Assembly: GCA_007132865.1 (NCBI GenBank)
Contig: SLNU01000152.1
Coordinates: 1 to 5,776, forward strand
Direction: 5' to 3'
DNA from: Bacteroidales bacterium
GTDB lineage: Bacteria; Bacteroidota; Bacteroidia; Bacteroidales; UBA7960
Length of the DNA stretch: 5,776 nucleotides
Positions 1 through 5,776 of this stretch are shown here, one piece after another; the stretch's first letter is position 1; every line of letters starts with the position of its first letter. The notes beneath the pieces are model-generated. The model ran no database searches and had not been told where the DNA came from. It worked only from the letters and a program-made list of their open reading frames with translations. Position numbers and translations under genes: made by a program.

Positions 1-1604
1 CGGAGCTGATGGATTTCGGCATTCCACACAGCGTCATGACCCAGGGCATTTTCACCAGGAAGGGAGACCGGGTGCGCTCACTGGACGAACTGGCCGGAAA
101 GGAGATCATCGTGCAAAACAGCGACCTGATGCATGAATACCTGCTTGAAACCGGACTTACCAACAAGATCATTGCCGTTCAGGGACAGCTGGAAGCCCTG
201 ACATTGCTGAATGAGGGGCATCATGACGCCGCCATTATAGGAAATTTTCAGGGTTCCCACCTGATCCATCAGCACAACTTGAAGAACGTCTCCCTTCAGA
301 CCTCCAACATCGAGCCGAAGAATTATGGCATGGCCGTCAGGAAGGGGGAAACCGAACTGCTGGCCCTGCTTAACAGCGGACTGTTCCACCTGAAAGCAAG
401 CGGGGAGTACGATGAGCTCTACAAGGAGTGGTTCTCAGTCTACGAACAGCGGCAGGTGTGGAACAGATACCGTCGGTATATTATTGTCATTTTCGTGTTT
501 GTCGTGGTCCTGACCCTGTTCATCATTCTGCTGCGCCTGGAAGTGTCAAAAGCCCGGCGCAGGCTTCAGGAAAGCGAGAGCCGCTACATCAATGTCTTTC
601 AGAACAGCCATGCCGTGATGATGCTCATTGACCCCGAAAGCGGAAGGATTGTGGATGCCAACCATGCCGCCAGTAAGTTCTATGGCTGGTCGCAGGAGGA
701 ACTGCGTGACAAACTCGTTTCGGAAATCAACATCTTGTCGGCTGAGGAGATCCGGGCCGAAATGGAAAAGGCCGGACAGGAACAGAAAAGACTGTTCACT
801 TTTCAGCACCGGCTGGCCAGCGGCAAGGTCCGCCATGTGGAAGTGTACACCGGACCGGTCCCATTCGGTGGAAAAAACATGCTGTTCTCCATCGTGCATG
901 ATGTAACCGACCGCCAGATGGCCGAAGCATCCAATAAGGAACTGGAGGCCTTCGCCTATTCCGTCTCTCATGACCTAAGGGCCCCGCTGAGGGCCATCGA
1001 CGGTTTCTCCCGCATACTGCTGGAAGATTACAGCGCAAAGTTAGATGACGAAGGGAAAAGGGTCTGCGGTGTAATCAGCGAGAATACCCGCAAAATGAGC
1101 CAGCTGATTAATGACCTGCTGGCCTATTCCCGCCTGTCACGCGCCGAGATGCAGGACCTTGATATTGACATGGGCCGCATGGTGGATTCCGTCTACCATG
1201 AACTGGCAGGTGAAGACAAAAGGAAGCAGGTAAAAATGGTCGTCGACCCCCTGCCCCAGGTCAAGGGAGACCCGGCCATGATCCGGCAGGTATGGAGCAA
1301 CCTGATCGAAAACGCATTGAAATTCACAGTCGGACGGGAAACACCGGAAATCCACATCCGTGGCAAACAGGAAAAAAAACGGATCATCTTCTCGGTCAAA
1401 GACAATGGCGTGGGGTTTGACATGCATTATTCCGATAAACTCTTCCGGGTGTTTCAACGCCTCCACTCTCCAAAGGATTTTCCAGGGTCCGGAGTCGGAT
1501 TGGCCATCGTTCAGCGGGTGGTGGTGCGCCATGGCGGAAGGACCTGGGCAAAAGGGGAGCCCGGGCAGGGGGCAATCTTTTATTTCTCGTTGCCGGATAA
1601 ATAA
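1..1604 (+). CDS. Sensor histidine kinase with extracytoplasmic solute-binding domain and PAS domain (5' end cut off)
   Basis: This is a membrane sensor kinase that should bind a small solute outside the cytoplasmic membrane and autophosphorylate on a histidine inside. The frame is open from base 3, so the ATG at 9 is probably internal; the signal peptide and first part of the binding domain lie off the window. Counting from that Met, residues 1-145 resemble the second half of a family 3 solute-binding (SBP_bac_3) domain, ending in the typical YDELYKEWF. Residues 157-177 form one hydrophobic membrane helix, followed by a basic stretch. A PAS domain spans about 188-302. The HisKA motif SVSHDLRAPLR has phosphoacceptor H321. 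The HATPase domain shows the N box NLIENALKFT (N435), DNGVG at 465-469 and GSGVGL at 493-498. The FAYSVSHDLRAPLR and FQRLHS wording is that of phytochrome-type kinases, which usually pair with Rcp1-like regulators such as the next gene. The kinase looks intact; the ligand cannot be read from the sequence. Confidence 0.93.
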   Translation, partial: ELMDFGIPHSVMTQGIFTRKGDRVRSLDELAGKEIIVQNSDLMHEYLLETGLTNKIIAVQGQLEALTLLNEGHHDAAIIGNFQGSHLIHQHNLKNVSLQTSNIEPKNYGMAVRKGETELLALLNSGLFHLKASGEYDELYKEWFSVYEQRQVWNRYRRYIIVIFVFVVVLTLFIILLRLEVSKARRRLQESESRYINVFQNSHAVMMLIDPESGRIVDANHAASKFYGWSQEELRDKLVSEINILSAEEIRAEMEKAGQEQKRLFTFQHRLASGKVRHVEVYTGPVPFGGKNMLFSIVHDVTDRQMAEASNKELEAFAYSVSHDLRAPLRAIDGFSRILLEDYSAKLDDEGKRVCGVISENTRKMSQLINDLLAYSRLSRAEMQDLDIDMGRMVDSVYHELAGEDKRKQVKMVVDPLPQVKGDPAMIRQVWSNLIENALKFTVGRETPEIHIRGKQEKKRIIFSVKDNGVGFDMHYSDKLFRVFQRLHSPKDFPGSGVGLAIVQRVVVRHGGRTWAKGEPGQGAIFYFSLPDK

Positions 1605-1610
1605 CATCGC

Positions 1611-1636
1611 TTTATTAATAAAAATCCGTATTTTTC
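1611..1636 (+). promoter_or_regulatory. AT-rich spacer with a weak candidate Bacteroidota promoter
   Basis: The 63-base gap between the kinase and the response regulator is much richer in A and T than its surroundings. It starts with a perfect 12-base palindrome, TTTATTAATAAA (1611-1622). TATTTTTC at 1629-1636 matches the Bacteroidota -7 consensus TAnnTTTG except for the last base, and lies about 32 bases before the regulator start. The only candidate for the -33 TTTG box is TTTA at 1611-1614, which is closer than usual. This could be a secondary internal promoter giving extra regulator, or simply a degenerate spacer within an operon. Confidence 0.2.
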
Positions 1637-1667
1637 CACCAATATCGTCTCTTCCCATACAAGCACA

Positions 1668-2126
1668 ATGAAACACCCCCTAAATATGGAAAAATTCGAT
1701 CCTGTAGAAATTTTGATTGTGGAGGACAACACCAGCGATTCTGAGCTGATGTTGCGGGCCCTGAAAAAGGACAACCTGGTCAATCAGATCCATGTGGTGG
1801 AAGATGGGGCCGAGGCCCTGGATTTCATTTTTTGCCGCGGGAAATATGAAAGCCGCAACCATGCCAAACCCCTGAAAGTCGTTTTTCTGGACCTGAAGCT
1901 GCCGAAGGTTGGCGGACTGGAGGTGCTGCGGCAGGTTCGTGAAAATAAGGCAAGCTCCAAAATACCCGTTGTGGTCGTTTCCTCCTCCCGGGAGGATCCC
2001 GACATAAAAACGGCCTACGAACTTGGAGCCAATGCTTATGTAGTCAAACCGGTTAATTTCGATGACTTTATCCAGGCCATGCGGCATACCGGATTTTTCT
2101 GGATGCTTGTGAATGAATCCCCGTAA
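1668..2126 (+). CDS. Single-domain response regulator, Rcp1-like
   Basis: This 152-residue protein is one receiver (CheY-like) domain with no output domain. It should accept a phosphoryl group from a histidine kinase, most likely the phytochrome-type kinase just upstream, and act by protein contact or as a phosphorelay intermediate in the cytoplasm. The receiver residues are all present: acidic pair E19-D20 in ILIVEDN, phosphoacceptor D75 in FLDLKLP, hydroxyl residue S105 in VVVVSSS and K127 in VVKPVNF. The long insertion before the D75 strand (FIFCRGKYESRNHA) and the C-terminal tail are features of the Rcp1 subfamily, known as partners of phytochrome kinases. An ATG at 1686 (MEKFDPVE) is an equally possible start; neither site has a Shine-Dalgarno sequence. 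The gene ends in tandem stops, TAATAA. It lies 63 bases after the kinase and 31 before the hybrid kinase, which suggests one transcript. Confidence 0.93.
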   Translation: MKHPLNMEKFDPVEILIVEDNTSDSELMLRALKKDNLVNQIHVVEDGAEALDFIFCRGKYESRNHAKPLKVVFLDLKLPKVGGLEVLRQVRENKASSKIPVVVVSSSREDPDIKTAYELGANAYVVKPVNFDDFIQAMRHTGFFWMLVNESP

Positions 2127-2157
2127 TAACCATTGACAATCCTGTAAACATAAACCC

Positions 2158-4077
2158 ATGAGTGAAGAACTCCGAATCCTGATCGTAGAGGATGTCCCCA
2201 GTGATGCCGACCTTGCCGAGCGTGAAATATCCAAGGTCATCCCCTCCAGGAAGTTTCATCGGGTCGAAACCCGGGAAGACTTCGAACAAGCCTTGGAGGA
2301 GTTCCAACCGGATCTGATCGTCTCAGATTACCAGATGCCCTCATTCAACGGAATGATGGCATTGAAGATCGCCCTGGTGCTGGCGCCACAGGTCCCTTTC
2401 ATTATGCACACAGGCTCGATGAATGAAGACTTTGCCGTGGAATGCATGAAGGCCGGGGCCACCGACTACGTGATCAAGGAGCATATGAAGCGCCTCGGTC
2501 CGGCCGTTTTACGTGCGCTGGAGCTGAGGAAGGTGCAGACCGACCGGCTAATCGTTCAGGATGCATTGTCTGAAAGCGAGCAGCGATTCAGGAGGCTGGC
2601 AGAAAATGCAGATGACCTGATCTACCGGTTCGAACTTTATCCGGAGAAAAAATTCTCCTATGTGAGTCCGGCTGCCACCCGCATCACCGGTTACACGCCG
2701 GAGGAGCATTATCTGGACCCGGAGCTGGGAATGAAAATGGTGCACCCCGACGACCAGCACCTGTTAAGCACATTGTCATCCGACGAAGAAGCCATACGCA
2801 CGCCCGCAACGCTCAGGTGGATCCGCAAGAACGGGGAAGTCATCTGGACCGAGCAGAAGAATGTGCCCATTTATAACGAAAAAGGTCAGCTGATTGCCCT
2901 GGAAGGCATCTCCCGCGACATCACCGAACGCAAAAGATCGGAAGAGGCCCTGAGTAGGGCAAAGGAGAAAGCCGAGGAAAGCGACCAGCTGAAGACCGCT
3001 TTTCTCAACAATCTTTCACACGAGATACGAACCCCCCTGAATGCCATTGTAGGGTTCTCGGAGTTCCTGAACGAACCCGGCATCACCCGGGAGCAGATCG
3101 GTAATTTTACCAGAATTATCCGCAGCAGCAGCGACCAGCTTCTTTCCATCATCGACGATATTGTCAACATCAGCAAGATTGAAGCCGGACAGATTGAAAA
3201 TTTTGACAACAAATGCGACATCAACAAGGTTCTGAAACAGATATACGACCTGCTGCTCCCGAAAACCAGCGAAAAGCAGATTAAGTTCCGCTTCCATACA
3301 GGGCTGAATGAAAAGGAGGCAATGGTGATCACTGACCAGGCCAAGCTGGAGCAGGTCCTATACCACCTTGTCGGAAATGCGGTAAAGTTTACCGATAAAG
3401 GGCATGTGGAGTTTGGCTGCTCGCTCAAGGAGGATTTTCTGAGGTTTTACGTGGCCGATACCGGAGACGGCATTGAGCCTACCCACCAGGATATTGTATT
3501 CCAGCGGTTCCACCAGATAGACACCAGCGACAGGCGGATGAAAAGCGGCATGGGGCTGGGACTGCCCATTGCAAAGGCATTTATTGAGGGGCTGGGCGGA
3601 CAGATATGGATGGAGTCCAATCCCGGTGCCGGAACAATGTTCTTTTTCACGATCCCGTGGCGCCCGGAAACAGCACCCGTAAAAAGCAGAGACAAAGGGT
3701 CAGCGACAGGGGCAGCCAAACATAAAACCATACTCGTGGCCGAAGATGAGGAAAACAATTTTGAGTTGCTTCGCGTCATTCTCTCTGCGTCTGAAATGGA
3801 AATCATCCATGCCTGGGATGGGAAGCAGGCACTGGAACATGTGAACGACAACCCGGATATCGACATGGTGCTGATGGATATCAAGATGCCGGTCATGGGG
3901 GGATACGAAGCCACGCGCAAGATAAAGGCCCTGAAACCGGACCTGCCCGTGGTGGCGCTGACGGCCTATGCCCTGCCGGGCGACAGGGAAAAAGCCCTGG
4001 ATGCCGGCTGCGATGACTATATGGCAAAGCCCGTTTCGCTGAAAGAGTTTCTAAGGGTGGTAAACAAGTACCTCTGA
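2158..4077 (+). CDS. Cytosolic hybrid histidine kinase: receiver-PAS-HisKA-HATPase-receiver
   Basis: This is a complete 639-residue hybrid kinase with no signal peptide or membrane helix, so it should act in the cytoplasm. Receiver 1 (about 5-122) has E11-D12, phosphoacceptor D57 in VSDYQMP, T85 and K107. K107 is followed by Glu instead of the usual Pro, as often seen in receivers fused ahead of PAS domains. A PAS domain covers about 138-257 and leads through a probable coiled coil (255-283) to HisKA, with H288 in LSHEIRTPLNAI. The HATPase domain has N407 in VGNAVKFT, DTGDG at 434-438 and GMGLGL at 464-469. A polar linker (about 501-522) leads to receiver 2 (523-639), with E529-D530, D574 in LMDIKMP, T602 and K624-P625. 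The first receiver suggests control by phosphorylation from another kinase, possibly the membrane kinase two genes upstream; the second probably takes the phosphoryl group from H288. No HPt or output domain is present. The ATG at 2158 gives a natural receiver N-terminus without a Shine-Dalgarno site. Confidence 0.95.
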   Translation: MSEELRILIVEDVPSDADLAEREISKVIPSRKFHRVETREDFEQALEEFQPDLIVSDYQMPSFNGMMALKIALVLAPQVPFIMHTGSMNEDFAVECMKAGATDYVIKEHMKRLGPAVLRALELRKVQTDRLIVQDALSESEQRFRRLAENADDLIYRFELYPEKKFSYVSPAATRITGYTPEEHYLDPELGMKMVHPDDQHLLSTLSSDEEAIRTPATLRWIRKNGEVIWTEQKNVPIYNEKGQLIALEGISRDITERKRSEEALSRAKEKAEESDQLKTAFLNNLSHEIRTPLNAIVGFSEFLNEPGITREQIGNFTRIIRSSSDQLLSIIDDIVNISKIEAGQIENFDNKCDINKVLKQIYDLLLPKTSEKQIKFRFHTGLNEKEAMVITDQAKLEQVLYHLVGNAVKFTDKGHVEFGCSLKEDFLRFYVADTGDGIEPTHQDIVFQRFHQIDTSDRRMKSGMGLGLPIAKAFIEGLGGQIWMESNPGAGTMFFFTIPWRPETAPVKSRDKGSATGAAKHKTILVAEDEENNFELLRVILSASEMEIIHAWDGKQALEHVNDNPDIDMVLMDIKMPVMGGYEATRKIKALKPDLPVVALTAYALPGDREKALDAGCDDYMAKPVSLKEFLRVVNKYL

Positions 4078-4079
4078 GC

Positions 4080-5399
4080 CTACAGGAAGTCCATAATCCT
4101 GCCGCTGATTTGCAGCAGCGACAGTTCCGCAACTTTCACCTGGTATTGGATGGACAGTAAGCGCTCCTCTGCATCAAGCAGGCTCTTCTGCGCCTCCCTA
4201 AGCTCAAGTCCCGCCAGGGCCCCCAGCAGGTAACGCTCCAGGGCGATGTCCAATGTCTCATTTGCCACCTCCAGGTTCTGAATCTCCAGGTCCAGAAGCC
4301 TCAGGTTGTTGATGTAGTTGTTGTAGATGGTGATCAGGTCGGCCATCACGCTGTTCTCGACGTCCCCGTAAATCAGCCTGCGGTTCTCCAGGTCGATGGC
4401 AGCATTGCTCATGCGCCGCCGCTGGTTCCATCCGTCAAAAATATTGAAACCGACCGTCAGTCCGTAGTTCATGCCCAGGTTGCGCTGGCTCTCCATGGAG
4501 CCAGACTGGTATGTGTTATAGGTCAGCCCATAACCGGATGACAAGCTCACAAATGGATATTGGCGGGAAGCTATGATTCTTTGGTCATGTTCGGAAATCA
4601 CCTGGTTTTTTGACGCAATCTTTAGTGCCGTATTCTCCCTAAGGGTCCCGGCCTCCAGGGTCTCGTAGACCAGAATCGGACCCAGGCTGATGGTGGTGTC
4701 AGCTGCCACCAGTTGCCTGCTGAGGTCCTCCACGGCCATCAGTTCATTCAGTCGGATGCGCGAGGCCCGGACCACCTCATACTGCCGGCCCAGCCGCGAG
4801 GAATCGGCATTCAGGAAGACCTGGGACTGCAGCAGCTGCAGCTTCGAACCCGAACCCAGCAGGTAACGCTCCTCATCAATGCGCGTACGCTCCCTTGACA
4901 AGTCCACGGCATATTTCAGATTATCGAGCAGGCGCTGCTGTTGAATGTAGTTGTAATACTCCGCCGCAATGCGGGCCACCAGGTTCTCCACGGCCATTCG
5001 GGTGCTCAGTTCCCCCATCTCCAGCAAGGCCTCCAGGCGGTCATAGGTGGCACGGACCCTGAAACCGTCAAACAGGGTCCAACCCAGCGACAAACCGGCA
5101 CTGCTGGTGGTGTTGTGGTTCCCCCTGAGTTGATTCTCTCCCCCATCCCTGAGGTTTTGGTTGGTGTTGTTGACCACGCCGGACTGCTGGGCACGCAGGT
5201 CCAGACCCGGAAGAAAACCTGCATTGCCCAGACTCACATTGTTGGAGGCAATGGCCTCATTATTGCGTGCAAGCTGGATGGAGAAGTTACGCTCCAACCC
5301 GATCTCTATGCACTCCTGCAGGCTCAAAACTTGCTGGGCCACGAGTCCGTTTGCCATAAACAAAGTGCCCAGGGCAAGCACAAAAAGTTTTATTTTCAT
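4080..5399 (-). CDS. TolC-family outer-membrane efflux channel
   Basis: This 439-residue protein should form the trimeric outer-membrane channel of a tripartite efflux pump, carrying substrates from the RND pump and its periplasmic adaptor out of the cell. Residues 1-21 are a signal peptide (basic MKIK, hydrophobic core, probable cut after A21 in GLVAQQ); there is no lipobox cysteine. The mature part starts with the typical LSLQECIEIGLERN. It contains the two repeats of the outer-membrane efflux protein family, about 211 residues apart: GWTLFDG (106-112) matches GFNIFDG (317-323), VEN (137-139) matches VEN (347-349), and ERYLLG (177-182) matches ERYLLG (388-393). The length is normal for the family. 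It follows the RND gene by 23 to 24 bases, so the two are probably co-transcribed. The start at 5399 is fixed by the signal peptide; no Shine-Dalgarno sequence is seen. Its stop lies two bases from the hybrid kinase stop on the other strand. The substrate is unknown. Confidence 0.95.
   Translation of the reverse strand: MKIKLFVLALGTLFMANGLVAQQVLSLQECIEIGLERNFSIQLARNNEAIASNNVSLGNAGFLPGLDLRAQQSGVVNNTNQNLRDGGENQLRGNHNTTSSAGLSLGWTLFDGFRVRATYDRLEALLEMGELSTRMAVENLVARIAAEYYNYIQQQRLLDNLKYAVDLSRERTRIDEERYLLGSGSKLQLLQSQVFLNADSSRLGRQYEVVRASRIRLNELMAVEDLSRQLVAADTTISLGPILVYETLEAGTLRENTALKIASKNQVISEHDQRIIASRQYPFVSLSSGYGLTYNTYQSGSMESQRNLGMNYGLTVGFNIFDGWNQRRRMSNAAIDLENRRLIYGDVENSVMADLITIYNNYINNLRLLDLEIQNLEVANETLDIALERYLLGALAGLELREAQKSLLDAEERLLSIQYQVKVAELSLLQISGRIMDFL
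4222..4239 (-). repeat. 18-base repeat inside the TolC-family gene (second-half copy)
   Basis: This copy of CCCAGCAGGTAACGCTCC (+ strand) encodes ERYLLG at residues 388-393. It is identical to the copy at 4855-4872 and exactly 633 bases (211 codons) away, so it reflects the internal duplication of the channel protein and not a mobile or regulatory repeat. Confidence 0.8.
4855..4872 (-). repeat. 18-base repeat inside the TolC-family gene (first-half copy)
   Basis: Identical partner of 4222-4239, encoding ERYLLG at residues 177-182 of the first half of the channel. Both copies use the same codons for all six residues, although most of the two halves have diverged. Confidence 0.8.
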
Positions 5400-5423
5400 A
5401 ATCGTCGGATAATGCTTTTCATT

Positions 5424-5776
5424 CTATATGGAGGGACTGGTTTCATCCACTTCGCTGACGATGTTTTTGGTATTGCTCGAAATATAGGAGTAGACAGCCG
5501 GCACCACAAACAGGGTCAGAAACGTCGAAAATATCAGTCCGCCAATCACAGTCACACCCATGGCGATTCGGCTCTGCGCCCCTTCCCCGAAACCGAGGGT
5601 CAGCGGCAGCACACCCAGGATGGTCGACAGGCTGGTCATCAAAATAGGCCTGAATCGGGCGGCAGCAGCATACTTGATGGCTTCCAGCTTTTCCATCCCG
5701 GCCAGTTTGCGCTGGTTGGCAAACTCCACCATCAGGATCCCGTTCTTCGAAACCAGTCCGATAAGCATAATGATGC
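5424..5776 (-). CDS. RND efflux transporter permease, C-terminal part (5' end cut off)
   Basis: This is the end of an AcrB-like inner-membrane pump that uses the proton gradient to drive export through a TolC-type channel. The frame stays open to the window edge (two isoleucine codons precede the Met at 5768), so that Met is internal; only about 116 of the roughly 1,000 to 1,050 residues of the family are here. From that Met, residues 1-17 (LIGLVSKNGILMVEFANQ) are the end of transmembrane helix 10 with the conserved KNxILxVEFA motif. ARFRPILMTSLSTILGVLPL (37-56) is the loop and start of helix 11, and about 70-95 is helix 12, ending in the typical FVVPAVYSYI. A short polar tail ends at SPSI. 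The wording fits drug- or hydrophobe-exporting (HAE-type) pumps better than metal pumps, but the diagnostic helix 4 region is missing. The TolC-family gene follows directly; the adaptor gene is probably upstream, outside the window. Confidence 0.93.
   Translation of the reverse strand, partial: IIMLIGLVSKNGILMVEFANQRKLAGMEKLEAIKYAAAARFRPILMTSLSTILGVLPLTLGFGEGAQSRIAMGVTVIGGLIFSTFLTLFVVPAVYSYISSNTKNIVSEVDETSPSI

Noticed and set aside
1137..1676. 179-codon open frame on the - strand inside the first kinase
   Set aside because: It is opposite the HATPase domain with all its motifs and shows no domain of its own.
1983..1996. Perfect 14-base palindrome TCCTCCCGGGAGGA in the response regulator gene
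   Set aside because: It falls in codons for the conserved Ser-Ser-Arg-Glu-Asp stretch after S105, and a palindrome this long is expected by chance at roughly one in every few windows of this size; no sign of an operator.
1680..2240. 186-codon open frame on the - strand across the response regulator and the start of the hybrid kinase
   Set aside because: It lies opposite two clear receiver genes, its translation shows no recognisable domain, and it is explained by the codon pattern of the + strand genes.
2886..3428. 180-codon open frame on the - strand inside the hybrid kinase
   Set aside because: It is antisense to the HisKA and HATPase region, is rich in Ser and Leu as expected for a shadow frame, and has no family resemblance.
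4103..4120. Small hairpin (CGCTG/CAGCG, 8-base loop) just after the hybrid kinase stop
   Set aside because: The stem has only five pairs, no T run follows, and it lies in the TolC-family coding sequence, so it does not qualify as an intrinsic terminator.
4723..4997. Near-identical 17-base segments at 4723-4739 and 4981-4997, both encoding MAVE(N/D)L
   Set aside because: They lie at non-equivalent places in the protein repeats (residues 135-140 and 221-226), so they do not reflect the duplication; most likely chance similarity of short coding stretches.
5161..5412. 83-codon open frame on the + strand opposite the start of the TolC-family gene
   Set aside because: It is antisense to the signal peptide and first repeat of a well-supported gene and has no recognisable features.

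Overview
The window looks like chromosomal DNA of a member of the Bacteroidota. The support is indirect. The protein families and wording are typical of that phylum: a solute-binding-domain histidine kinase, a short Rcp1-like response regulator, and a TolC/RND efflux pair. None of the three visible start sites has a clear Shine-Dalgarno sequence, and the spacers are AT-rich against coding DNA of moderate GC (judged by eye). I cannot name a genus.

The left two thirds (1-4077, + strand) is a signalling cluster of three genes in one direction. The first is a membrane histidine kinase cut by the window edge. It has an extracytoplasmic solute-binding domain, one membrane helix, a PAS domain and a phytochrome-type kinase core. 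A 63-base AT-rich spacer separates it from a stand-alone receiver protein of the Rcp1 type. After a further 31 bases comes a cytosolic hybrid kinase with the order receiver-PAS-HisKA-HATPase-receiver. All phosphoacceptor and ATP-binding motifs are intact. Together the genes offer two phosphorylatable histidines and three receiver aspartates, but no DNA-binding, enzymatic or HPt output domain. The likely picture is a branched phosphorelay: the membrane kinase phosphorylates the small regulator and perhaps the hybrid's first receiver, and the output lies outside the window.

The right third (4080-5776, - strand) is the end of a multidrug-type efflux operon. It holds the C-terminal part of an RND inner-membrane pump, cut by the right edge, followed after 23 to 24 bases by a complete TolC-family outer-membrane channel. 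The two gene groups converge tail to tail with only two bases between their stop codons and no visible terminator. Nothing in the sequence shows that the signalling genes control the pump.

I see no RNA genes, mobile elements, CRISPR arrays or pseudogenes. The families are all known. The most interesting feature is the combination of two different kinase types around an output-less receiver.
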